A DNA stretch of 64,000 bases from Botryosphaeria dothidea (Eukaryota; Ascomycota; Dothideomycetes; Botryosphaeriales; Botryosphaeriaceae), in the NCBI GenBank assembly GCA_011503125.2, contig WWBZ02000073.1, positions 2,170,001 to 2,234,000 on the forward strand, given 5' to 3'. Below are positions 21,351 to 32,616 of this stretch, one piece after another (position 1 is the first letter of the stretch; each line of letters begins with the position of its first letter). The notes below the pieces were generated by a model. The model made no database searches. It saw only the letters and a program-made list of their open reading frames with translations, and had not been told where the DNA came from. A program made the position numbers and the translations under genes.

Positions 21351-23037
21351 ATGAAGTTCGCCTTGTTCGTGTCAGCCTTGCTGGCGGCCTTGGTCTCCAC
21401 AGTCTATGCCGCCAGCGCTGCGGACCTGTCAGCGATCGTGTCGGTTATGCCCAAGTGCGGAGTGCGTTCCTGCTCGCTTCGTTACGTCCGTACTCCACGC
21501 TGACGGTTCCAGTTGCTATGCCTCGAAAAGAACATCGCTGCATCGCCTTGCTCGTTGACGGATACCGAATGCAGCTGCAACAATTCGACCCTGAATGCCC
21601 AGATCGAGTTGTGCGTGCTGCAGAGCTGCAAAGTAAAGGAGCAGCTGAGTATGTTACCCCGCCATCTTACGCAGCCCAAGACTAACCGTGGCAGCCACCA
21701 AAAACACCACCCAGACGCTATGCGGCGCTCCGATTCGGGACAGGACCAAAGCCGTCTCCGTTTCCGGTATTGTCGGGGGAATCTTCGCATTGATCGCCTA
21801 CATTCTTCGCATGGTATCTCGACTTCCCCAGTTTGGCGGGACTCTGGGCTGGGATGATGCCGTCATGACCTTCGTGGTGGTTCTCGTGGCTCCCTTGACT
21901 TGTCTCTCGGTAGTTTGTAAGTATCTTGACGATGGGCGAATCACACGTCAGAAACTAACGTTAAACAGTGGCAAACCTTGGTCTGGGTAAGGATATCTGG
22001 ACACTTCCGTTCAAGAACATCACCCACATCCTTTACGTTAGTTCCTCGGGCCAAACCTTATCGAAACCTTCCGCTAACCAAGCCAGATCTACTACTTCGA
22101 CGAAGACTTGTACCTGTCCGCGCTTCCTATGCTGAAAGTATCCATCTTGCTTTTCTACTTGCGAATCTTCCCGGAGAAAGGCTTCAGGAAAGCGGTCTTC
22201 GTTACCATGGCAGCCTGCATCGGATACGCCATCGCCTTCGTGCTTGTCTCGGTCTTCCAGTGTCGTCCGATCAAGTACGCTTGGCTTCAGTGGGACGACG
22301 AGCATGAGGGAACATGCAACAATATCAACGCCCAGGGATGGTCGAGCGCCGCGCTAAACGTCATTCTGGACGTCATCGTCATCATTCTTCCGATGCCACA
22401 GCTCTGGCAATTGCAACTGAACAAACGGAAGAAGTTCCTTCTGTTGCTCATGTTCTCTGTCGGTTTCTTGTAAGTTTGCCCGGTTTTCTTGTTTTCCGGA
22501 GACCCTGCTGACTTGTGTTCCAGCGTGACAATCGTCAGTATTCTCCGCCTCCAGGTCCTGATTCAGTTCGGTAGCACACACAACCTGACATGTAAGTTAC
22601 GCAACAACGTGATCTTCAACTTCAACTCAGTAACAAATCCTAGGGGACTATACCGCGGTCGGATACTGGTCAACGATCGAGATTCATGTTGGTATCATCT
22701 GCGCATGTGTAAGGCCCCGCTTAGCCGATCTTTTGAAAGCCTTCGTATACTGATATTCGCTCAGATGCCGGCGATGCGCTCTCTCTTCATGAACTGCATG
22801 CCCAGAGTCATGGGTCAAACAACCAAGGACAAATCCTACGGCGCGACCTCCTCCGGGTTCAGCCACGGACTCAGCAGTGGGAACAACATGCCGAAAGGCA
22901 GTCAGCTCTCGAACCGGCCGAAAGGGGACGACGACGGCGACTTCATTCCCCTGGTCGACGTCGAAAGCCAGGCGGGCACATCGATTGCCGGCGGACACAG
23001 CCTCCCACCGACCAGAGCCGGGTATCCAGAAACGTAG
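21351..23037 (+). CDS. CFEM-domain Pth11-like seven-transmembrane receptor
   Basis: Pth11-type receptors sit in the plasma membrane, sense surface or chemical cues and are restricted to Pezizomycotina. Eight exons are deduced: 21351..21461, 21513..21648, 21695..21916, 21969..22036, 22087..22469, 22524..22591, 22644..22708 and 22765..23037, together 441 residues. A signal peptide (about residues 1-20) precedes a CFEM domain with eight cysteines, beginning PKCGLLCLEKN and including CSLTDTECSC, ELCVLQSC and QTLCG. The membrane region follows, with segments such as VSGIVGGIFALIAYIL, DAVMTFVVVLVAPLTCLSVV, AVFVTMAACIGYAIAFVLVS, ALNVILDVIVIILPMP and FLLLLMFSVGFFVTIVSI. The conserved NINAQGWSSAALNVILD and WSTIEIHVGIICACMPAMRS patterns match the fungal rhodopsin-like family. 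The cytosolic tail is Ser/Asp-rich. Its ligand is unknown. It sits between two secreted oxidoreductase genes. Confidence 0.9.
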
Positions 23038-24695
23038 GACCCAGCCTGGAGTATTTTCTTTGTTTTTCTTCTTTCTCTTTCTGACCCGCGAAAACTCCTT
23101 ATAGAGCGGATCAGAAGGATCTCAGCAACCACAGAAATAATCATCACGACGGACAGAAGCTCGATCTCCCGAGCTTCTCGCCTATGGCCTTCTCTGTTTT
23201 GAACGACGGCGGCGGGAATGGGAACGGACATGGAGGAAATAGGACTTCCGGGTTGGGCCACTGAAATGTACGATTTCTCTTTTTTGATATCCAACATTCT
23301 ATGCGGGGACGGTATTTCAAACGGCGGAGGATTTTCTTGCCTTTATAGAGGATTAATAGCGAGCATACTCCATGGCATATCAGTGGCATCAACACGCTCA
23401 AATTCGGAGAGCATAATATCTGAATGTAGACATCAGTCTTTCCCCTGGGCTTGCGTCTCCTCTCTCCTCCCAGCAGTACGGCGCAAGACCCACCGCTTCA
23501 TTTTCCAGAAGCTCGTTTGAAGCTTCCCAGGCGTCCCAATTGCCGCACCTTGCCATCCATCCACGTGGTGGACCTCGTATCGAAGCCCCAGTGTTGTGGG
23601 TATGATCTCCCGGACAAAGGGGTGAACCGAACATCATCCAGGCCTTGGCGATGCGGTTCCAGATGGGTCATTTCCCGTCTCAACGACGGACGCTTTGGGC
23701 ATACACGGCAATGGCGTGTGTTCCCTTTGCAGAAACGCACAGTGACTTATCTCACCGCTCTACGTAACACCGCTCCGGTGGCCAACGGTCACCGCTTGTC
23801 CGGACGCTGCAGCTCATATCTGAAGCGGAAGTGGGCGCAGGAAGAGGGACAGAATGGTTTCCGTCAAGGTTTAGTTCGAGCAGCCAGCCTTCGTGATTGT
23901 CGTTGATGATCGCCGCGATTCCTCTCGGTAAAGGTATGTTGTGCGGGATATTCATCGTCGGCAACCCTGAAACACATCTCAACTTAGCAAGATAGGACTG
24001 CTTAGCCGGCGAAGACGTAACCCCTCTCCTCCGTCGCAGTGTGCGCTGTGTTGTAGGATGCGTCAGAGTGGGCACGGAGGGATGGTGGCGTTTATTCATA
24101 CGGTTAGCTGCTCCGCGTGCTGCTGTTTGTGGTCAAAGCTTGACAGAAAACGGTCGGGATGGAATGGGCCGCCTTCCACTGCCGATCGAAATATCAGATT
24201 GCAACGCCCAATCAGCCGTTCCGGGCAACGTTGCCGCGCAGGTTGGGGCGTGAGAACTAGGGTGAAGTTTCCCTCTCGCTAAAGACCCCGCTCCTCAGCC
24301 CTGGACGCTTGCGTTACCGGGGAATGGACTTCATTCAGGCATCATGACCATCACTTATTCATGTCCCCGGGTACCTGCGCAAGCCACGCTTCAGATCTTT
24401 CGCTCACCGGGTTAGGAAGATGGCTCAGATAGGCGAATTGGGGAATCTTGTTTGAAACAGCTCCGTCCGGAGATTCTCTGACCCGGAATGCTGTGGGAGG
24501 CGCGGATATCCGAAAGGGGGGCGAGGAAGAGTCGCCTGGATTCGATGCCTCAGAAATGCTTTTATAGGTTGTACTCCGCTGGTCTTTGCAATACCAAGCA
24601 CCGTCATTCTTTTGTGCATATCCCTTGGCAGTCGTTTCGACGGCATCCTCTCTTTTATTTGTTTCAGTAGTCATTCCTTTTAATTGTCTGCCAAG
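23038..24695. other. Gene-free stretch of 1.66 kb before the GMC gene
   Basis: It holds the receptor 3' UTR and the promoter of the GMC gene. Frames on both strands overlap and show no domain. No repeat or RNA gene recognised. Confidence 0.45.
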
Positions 24696-26889
24696 ATGTT
24701 GGTCAAGCAATATCTTGGGTTGGCTGCTACCTTCACTGTTACTGCTTCGGCACTGTGAGTTTGTGAATTTCAAGATCTTGGGAGGTGTGCTTGCTCACAG
24801 GATCTTAGTAATATCCCACCCCGACCCTTGCATAATGAGAACAGATTTATCCACGAACATGCCCGCAGAGCTGTGAATTCCACCAGCGAGTATGAATACA
24901 TTGTCGTAGGCTCCGGCCCTGGTGGTGGTCCTCTGGCGGCGCGTCTTGCTCTCGCTGGTCACTCGGTCCTTCTGATCGATGCTGGTGATGATCAAGGAAA
25001 TGCAACCGAGCAGATGGTGCCTGCAATGCAGCTTCAATCTACGGAGTACACACCTATGAAGTGGGACTACTACGTCCAGCACTACGCAGACACTACCCGG
25101 CAGGAAAGAGACTCCAAAATGGTGTGGAAGACTGCAGATGGTGGACAATACGTTGGAAAGTATCCTCCTGCGGGAGCTGAGCCACTCGGTATCTTGTATC
25201 CTCGTGCGGGAACCTTGGGCGGATGTGCAGCACACAATGCCATGATCACCATCTGTAAGCATATGCTGAATCCCGAGGAGTAAGTTGCTGACATATTTCC
25301 AGATCCCCACGAAAGTGACTGGACCTATGTCCAAGAACTGACTGGCGACGACTCGTGGGCTCCGGATAACATGAGGACGTACTATGAGAAGTTGGAACGC
25401 AACCGTTATCTGCCAAGCAGCATTGTTGGCCATGGTTACGACGGCTGGCTCGGAACTGCATTGACAGATTTATCTCTCGTCATCAAGGACCAGAAGCTTC
25501 TGTCACTTATTCTCTCCGGTGCTACGGTCAGCGATTCTGTCTCATCCATGGAATATTCCATTGCTGACCCATAAGCAGGCAATGGGCCAGAACATCGTCA
25601 CGAAGTTGCTCACAACTGTGACTGGATTGGCTCAGGTGCTCATAAGTGATCTTAATGCTCCTGGTCCTCTCCGAGATGCCACCGAGGGTCTGTACCAGGT
25701 TCCACTCTCCATTGATGCGTCGACCTCCAAGAGAAACGGCCCTCGAGACTTCATCCTGGACGTCGCAAATGCTGTGAACTCTGATGGCACCAGGAAATAC
25801 CATCTTGACATCAGTTTAAACACACTGGTGACCAAGGTCCGATTCGACCAGTCGGGCACTACCCCCAAGGCTGTTGGAGTTGATTTCCTGACTGGGCAGA
25901 GTTTGTACGCTGCTGACCCTCGCTATGCTGGTGCAGAAGGCACGGAGGGATCGGTCAATGCGAGCAAAGAAGTCATCCTAGCTGCTGGCACGTTCAACAC
26001 ACCTCAGCTCCTGAAGCTGAGCGGTGTGGGTCCCAGGGATGAGCTCGAGAGTTTCGGGATTGAAGTGGTCAAGGAGCTTCCTGGCGTCGGCACCAATATG
26101 CAGGACCGCTACGAAACCGGTCTCGTTGGAGAAACCCGCACCGACTTTACAATCACTAAGGATTGCACTTTTGGTTACTCGACGCCTGATCCGTGCCTTG
26201 AACAGTGGGAGAAGTATCCGACGGCTCTGCTCAAGGGAACATATGCCACCAACGGTATCGCTATTGCGATTGTCAAGAAGACTTCGGCTGCCGCAGAGGG
26301 CGACGATCCTGACATTTTGATTTCCGGAGCTCCGGCCAATTTCCCTGGCTATTACCCCGACTACTCCCGGATTGGACTGCAAGATGCTAAGCATTGGACT
26401 TGGATTGTGCTGAAAGCGCACGCCCGCAACAACAAGGGCACGGTCAAGCTCCGAAGTACGGATCCGCGTGATGTGCCCCAAATCACTTTCAACTATTTCG
26501 ACACTGGCAACACTGATGATGGCGCGGACGAGAAGGATCTTCAGGCGGTGTACGAGGGAATGGAGTTCTCCAGGAAAATGTTCAAGAACCTCATCCCCCT
26601 GGATGGTTCATTCGGCGAGACGTGGCCAGGAACAAACGTCTCCAGCGAGGCTCAGATGAAGCAGTTCATCAAGGATGAGGCCTGGGGCCACCATGCATCG
26701 TGCACATGCCCCATTGGATCTGATGATGATGAGATGGCAGTGCTGGATTCCAACTTCCGGGTGCGTGGTGTCGATGGACTTCGTGTTGTTGACGCGTCGG
26801 TATTCCCTCGTATCCCGGGATTTTACATAGCGCTTCCAGTGTATATGATCAGTGAGAAGGCGGCGGATGTGATCATTAATGGGGCGTGA
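24696..26889 (+). CDS. Secreted GMC (glucose-methanol-choline) FAD oxidoreductase, AA3-like
   Basis: GMC flavoenzymes oxidise alcohols or sugars, often passing electrons to O2 to give H2O2. Exons are 24696..24754, 24809..25254, 25303..25526 and 25579..26889, giving 679 residues. The first 20 residues (MLVKQYLGLAATFTVTASAL) form a signal peptide. The FAD-binding Rossmann motif is G54-x-G56-x-x-G59 in YIVVGSGPGGGPLAARLA, with LLIDAGD as the second strand. The GMC signature PRAGTLGGCAAHNAMI has Cys-Ala-Ala-His rather than the more common Ser-Ser-x-Asn form. GTFNTPQLLKLSGVGP is the second signature. The catalytic His region is AWGHHASCTCPIG, and the C-terminal motif is FYIALPVYMISEKAADVI, where the second catalytic His/Asn position is not obvious. 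Whether it is an oxidase or dehydrogenase cannot be settled from sequence. Confidence 0.9.
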
Positions 26890-27540
26890 GAGCGTATCTG
26901 AAGTCAGGTGGGGTGGAATTTAGATGCGGCGTCTGAAAGTGTTCTGGAGACGTGCAAATTAGAATCCACGTCTCTTGATGGTTTTGTACAATGGCCAGGG
27001 CGGCTCTCACGTTTTCTTTTCGGTTCTGATGTCGGCTTCCAGTAGACAGTAGACGATTTTCAATTGAGCGAAATTCCGCCACGAGTACTCGTGCTGCACG
27101 AAATGATGGAAATTCCGAGCTTTAGCATATGGTAACAGAGATGCCTGAGGCGCTGAAGAATCCATCAGCAATGGATTGCCTCACAGATTGCCAACATCTG
27201 GAACCAGATGACTGCTTCGATTTCTCTTGAGTGAAGGTGGCGATGTGATTCTGTCATTGCTAAAATTCGCAGGCGCATTTCCCTCATTTCGCGCGACAGA
27301 AGTAGGGATAGATACTTGAGGGGCCGACAAGCAATGAATGTGACTGATATGGGTCAATAGGAGAAGAGTAAATGGAGATGAGGCTCGCTGGGTATAGGAG
27401 TTGAAGTGTCGGAGTGAACGCGTGAGACGATGACGTTCACGCGGGATCAGGCCGCCTCGGCGACGCTACTGTGGCCCCGGGCAGAAAAAGTTCGACCCCG
27501 CGCCTGCTCCTCTCCACAACTCCAATTGCACTTCACCAGA
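26890..27540. other. Intergenic, GMC 3' side to MYND/SET gene
   Basis: About 650 bp with the GMC 3' UTR and the promoter of the SET gene. No extra gene recognised. Confidence 0.45.
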
Positions 27541-29723
27541 ATGGATTCTGCTTTCCGCGCGTCGCCTCTGGAAGTCGATCGCGTTCTGCAGAACCTCACT
27601 CTTTGTGTCACGTCATATGTATCGAAGCAGGACGGTCCCTCGGCGGCGGGAGAGAGCGCCGCCGCGGCACTATCCTCCTTGAACCTCAAGGTAAGTCTCT
27701 TACTCCGCAGTCCACGTATCTTGAGGGCACCGTAATAAATTAATCCCAGGCCATTGTGTAGGAAGCGCTATCTCTTCAAGATCTACTAGAACGTCTCGAA
27801 GAACGCCAGAACCGCATCGCTGAGCAGCCCTACAACATCTCCCTCCGTCTCCAAGTCGCCGAGCTTTACCGCGCCCTCGCTTTACCGGATATCGCCGCCG
27901 GGGAAGCCTACAGGGCGCTACTTCTCGTGGATGAAGTGCTGGATGAGTCCGGAGAATATCACGAGCAGGCGCTGGAGGACATCGTGGGCGAAATTGCGAA
28001 GAAGGCCGCCTCATTCCGAGCAGTGCTGGCCGAAAAGCACGCCGACAAGTTTCCTGAAGTATGGGAGCGACTCGCTGATAAGAAGGAGTCAAATGAAGAA
28101 TGTGATATTGAAGTCGAAGTAGACGAGGCCTGCTTATGGGCACACACCTTGTGGACCGATGCGACGTATGTCAAGAGAACTTTGCAAAGGGAGCTATCTG
28201 CTGAGACGATCCAGGTACACCTTTCTGGCGGGAAATCTGCTTGCTTGTGGCTGTCTCAAGAGCGCCCACGAATTTTCCTCTCGAGGCCTCAGGGTCAACC
28301 GGAGTAACGCGCATCTAGCCAAGATTCGAGAACTGGTGGACCGGCGATTGAGACATCATTTTGCCGCGCGCGGCTTCAGTCTGGACGACGAGGACATCAC
28401 TCGAGAGGACTACCCGGATCGGACAGTTGTGAGGCGCGAGCTGTATCCGTGGAACACGTTTGAGCCGGACAGATATTCGTCCGGATCTCTCGCTTTGCTC
28501 AACGAGCAGATCAGCGCGGTTGCACCCAAGCTCGAAGCACGGGTCACGGAGCTCCCGCTCCTGTCGCCCGACACCGATCCAGTTACCGGGTAAGTTTTGC
28601 TGTCGAAATCCTTCGTCTTGCGCGCCTGGGCGTTCAATAAAGCATATGCGAGTCGCACATTATTATCCGATCCCGCACTATAGGAGCCGCGAGTCGTGGA
28701 GCTGACAGGGAAAGCAGCCGCGACCCTTCCGGCGAGTCAGCGCCGTCGACGATCAAACAGCTTGGCGTGTTCGTACGAGAGGAAGTAGCTCCGGGCGAGG
28801 TGATCCTCGATGAGAAGTCCTTGCTGACCGCCAATGCTCGACTCCACGACTCATACTGTGATGCTTGCAGCGCGCCGCTGCCAGATCTGCACGATGACTC
28901 CCAAGCGAGCCAGTGCATCTTCTGCGAAGATTGCGACGACATCGTCTTTTGCAGTCAGGATTGTCATGACCTGGCCCAGGAAGCATATCATCCTGCCCTA
29001 TGCGGCAATGATGTCGAGGCCATCGCCAAAGATGCCCCTGCCGCGGAGGCCGCCGATGCTCTGTACTCGCTCCTGTTGCTCCGCGCCCTGGCAATGGCCG
29101 AGACCCAGGAAGTCCACCCACTCGAACTAAAAGAGCTAAAGTACATTTGGGGCGACTATCATATCCCCGACGCCCACGACAGCATGTCCTTAACGCCGTC
29201 GCCGCTCGGGCCTGCCAAAGATGCCTTTGGTGGCGCCCCAAGGACGCTGCCCTTCTCGTTCAATGCTAACGTCTTGACCCCCTTGCACATGCTCGAGAAG
29301 ATGGACATCAACATCTTCACCACCTCGGCCAAATACGATTTCTGGATCTTCAATACGCTATACGCCAAATTCCGGGGCACGGCTTCCGCACGCCAAGGTC
29401 ATGACGGCAAGCCTGACGTGGGTGCCGTGCACCCGCTCTGGTGCCTCGCCAATCACAGCTGTGACCCGAATGTGGCCTGGGAGTGGAAAGGGAACATGCG
29501 CTTCTGGGTCCGAGAGCAGAGAGTCGAGTGGAAGGGTTTGAATGGGGATGACGACTCCAGGAGGAACAAGCCGGGCTTGCGCAAGGGCGATGAGGTCCTC
29601 AGCCACTACTGCGACGTCGACCTGGGCGTCAAGGACAGGCGCGAATGGGCTGCTGGCGCCCTTGGCGGCATATGCATGTGCGAGAGATGCGTCTGGGAAG
29701 CGGCGCAGTCGAAGGATTCGTAA
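27541..29723 (+). CDS. MYND zinc finger/SET domain protein with N-terminal helical (TPR-like) region
   Basis: SET-domain proteins methylate lysines of histones or other proteins; MYND fingers mediate protein contacts. Exons are 27541..27690, 27762..28165, 28215..28589 and 28709..29723, giving 647 residues. The intron 28166..28214 is only 49 bp; splicing it is required to reach frame (WTDATYTFLAGNLLACGCLK). The N-terminal half is helical and resembles TPR units. The MYND-like cluster begins near residue 358: CDAC, CIFCEDC, CSQDC, then a His and Cys. The SET core has the invariant LANHSCDPN near residue 556, followed by GDEVLSHYCDVDLGVKDRRE and a post-SET-like CMCERC. This layout matches fungal SMYD/SET5-like proteins, in which the SET domain is split by the MYND finger. 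The ATG at 27541 was chosen over 27430 because the extra upstream sequence is low-complexity. Confidence 0.85.
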
Positions 29724-31803
29724 ACTTTCCGGGGATCGGCAGTTGTCGGCTGTTTCCAGTGGAGATTGGCGGTAGGGCTAGACGTGAGGCGGCCTCGACG
29801 TTTGCATGAAAAGCCATCCGTAATCCGATGCTGTTTAGGGAGCCGTTGCCATGGAGTTTTAGTGCCACTAGCGTTGGTGAGACGTCGATAGATTGGGGCC
29901 GAGACCCATTTTGGCGTGCAGGTCTCTAGTCAAAAGCAGCTCCCAGGCCTGCTCTACACCGTATTCTCTTGATAACTTGGCCAAGCACGATTGGTGCTGC
30001 CATCAAACGATCCATGTACTTTTAAGTCGACCGTGCTCCGTCGGGTAATTCCTACTTCAGCCGGAACATCCGCGTAGATGGGAAACTTGTGTTGACGAGC
30101 AGGCAACGAGCTCACACATCGCCATATGCTCTGACTCCGGTTAGCCCAGAAGAGAATGACGATCCCTGAGCGCGTGCGCCCCCGCGCAAACGGCGGTCGT
30201 TCGTCACTTCTTGAAAGGTTGAATGGGCAGGCTAAAGAGAAAATCGGATGACCAGAGTGGCGAGACTCGGATAGGATCATCAGGAGACGAAGATGAGAAG
30301 CAGGGAAGCGAAAGTATCGGGCTCGGCTTTCTCGCTGCGTAGCCGTGTTGTACGTCACAAAACTGAAATGATGACGAAGGCGTAATGTTCCGAAGGGAAA
30401 GGGGGTAGAGATTCGACATTATCGTTGTTTTGGATACTTATCTACATGGCTTCCATTTGGGGAAAAGAGCAGTCGCGTCGGTTGGGAAAACACGATACCG
30501 AGTGCGAAGTTGATTGGCTGCCTTGGTAGCTCTCAGCCAAGAGGCATTGCCTGGCCAAGGTGAAGTATGTCTTCCTCGCTGTGCCGTCGTCGACTGCAGT
30601 TGCGAGAAACTGACGTCAACACATTACTTAGACCAAACGGTATCAACGCAAGGTCATCCCACCTGAGTGTCAAAGAGAAGCTATTGAGTTTCACGAGAGC
30701 CTCTGTGCAATGTTTCTTTTTGAGATGATGTCCATTGAACATCCGCCGCTCGCCACCTTGCAGCCCAAACTACTATTTAGAGCTTCTAAGTAGTTCGTTG
30801 CTTAGCGATTCAACACGATTGTCAGGCAGACGACTGATCTTCCGGATTTATTACAAGCCACCATGGTTGATGCGTCGGACTGTCTTCGTGCCTGCGGCTC
30901 GGTAATCCTGATCCATGGAAGGATTGTCATCCTGAGCCTTATATATATATATATATATATATATAGCAGCAGCCATCGGGAGGAAATATATTCAAACAAA
31001 TCAATGCCACTTGCGTTATATGACTGCCTCACCTCCCACGAACAACAACTAAACGGTATTAATATTCTTACGCTGTGGTGCTGCAACAAAAAAAAATCAG
31101 CGCTAAATGCGAAGATTATACTGGGACTGCTATGGGAAGTCGAAGTACTCATCGTATTTGATTTTTTTATTAGGAACATGCAAAATTTGCGTCCGGACAA
31201 ATGCTTCTACTCCCGACACTAGTTCTAGTATAATGTGTGTCTAAGTTATCTAAAACGACTCTCGTAGTCGGTGCTGACGATTGACTGTAGCGCCTCTCGG
31301 TAAAGCTTGCAGGCTAATTTCTACTTGTTGCCGCATTAGGACTAGGGTGACCTAAGAGTAGTTGGGCTGTAAGGAAGGCTCAGGGTCTTCAATATAGGGT
31401 CTTTTGTAAGCTGAGCGAAGAGAAGAGGAGAAAAAAGCCAAGATGTAGAGCCATTATTGTACTCTTGAACACATCGATACGGATGCGAATAAATTCGTAT
31501 TTGTCGTAAAGAAGCACTCTGTACCTGTTAGAGCTCTGCCGTTCTAATTTTTGCTCGCATCTAAAACGTTGAGCATTGACCTCCGGTACACGCCCTGCAA
31601 ATACGTCTTGGGCCTTTAGTAAGGGGGAGGATTTCCTTCGCTGCTGTGTTTAACTGCTGTTGGCCGTGCTGTCCTGGTGAGGTGCTATACTCGACACGAC
31701 TCACAAAGCACAGGCGACTCCTCCTGGCGTGTTGCCATTCACATATCTACGGCTTATGCCGTTCCGCGCAATCAACATGCTACACACATCCACCTCTCTG
31801 ACA
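29724..31803. other. Gene-free stretch of 2.1 kb with AT-rich right half
   Basis: Both flanking genes end here (convergent), so it contains two 3' UTRs. Frames such as 29954-30358 on the minus strand and 30863-31222 on the plus strand are short, overlapping and AT-driven. It contains the TA repeat at 30940. No transposon ends recognised. Confidence 0.5.
30940..30965. repeat. TA dinucleotide microsatellite
   Basis: An uninterrupted run of 13 TA units in an intergenic AT-rich stretch. Confidence 0.95.
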
Positions 31804-32616
31804 CTAGTAGAATCCGACGGGCCCCCGTTTATCCTGTGGTACTACTTCGTCCACTCTTGTCGTTACATCCTTGGAATCGTTTCCTAGCGTTGACCCTGTT
31901 GGAGCTGTGGTGCGTGCGGCCTCGGTAGCCGATGCCTTCCGTCGCTTACGCGACTGCCAGGTCCTATCTTCTTCCTCGATCTCTTTCAATGCTGTTCCCT
32001 GTGTTAGTCTTGCTTATACACCTCGTATTTGAAAACAGGGTACGCCGCAGAAGAGAGTTTAGGCACGTTTCGACTCAGCGTCTAAGAAGCCGTGCCTCTA
32101 GGTTTGATCCGTCCAAGAACGTCCTCGTTCGTGTAGAAAATATTGTTCCCTACCTTCTTCCCATTCTTTCTCGTCTTCTTGCCGGCCTGTACCTAGGATT
32201 CTCTCTACATCGACCGTTTCCCCCTTTTGAACCTTCTCCAAGACTTCGCGTAATAGCGCAATCTTAGCATCGGCCCTCCTGGTGAAGTCGGCAATGTCCC
32301 TCCGCAATACCAGCGTGTTGATGGCGTTCGAGCCGATGACCAAAGCGAACGCGATCCAGATCGACGCAGGGTTCCACTCCTTTGCCCACCATTCTTTCCA
32401 TGTGAATGGCCTTTTGCGTGAGGAGCGAAAGTGCTTCGGGATGAGATTCTGCCAAAGACTAGGCTGGACGACGCGCGGAAGACGTTCGGCGGTTGCGGAG
32501 TGGACGCGTGCAGCACAGACGAGGCATTGGGGGCGCGGTGCTGGCAGGGCAGGTCGTGTGGAGCGAGCGAGTGCGTATGTGCGCGAGCGGGTCAAACGAA
32601 GGAAGGTGTGCGACAT
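31804..32616 (-). CDS. Mitochondrial inner-membrane-type protein of unknown function (DUF5321-like)
   Basis: Exons are 32616..32154 and 31991..31804, giving 216 residues. The intron (GTAGGG donor, GACTAACAC branch, ACAG acceptor) joins EWEE to ALKEIEEED in frame. The N-terminal 40 residues are rich in Arg, Ser, Ala and Leu without acidic residues (MSHTFLRLTRSRTYALARST), which fits a mitochondrial presequence. A short aromatic/basic block (PSLWQNLIPKHFRSSRKRPF, WKEWWAKEWNPASIWIA) leads into one hydrophobic span (IAFALVIGSNAINTLVL). A charged helix follows (RADAKIALLREVLEKVQKGE, VDVERILGTG) and then a polar tail. I recall this order from a conserved fungal family listed as DUF5321, function unknown. 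ATG at 32616 is the first methionine in frame. Confidence 0.75.
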
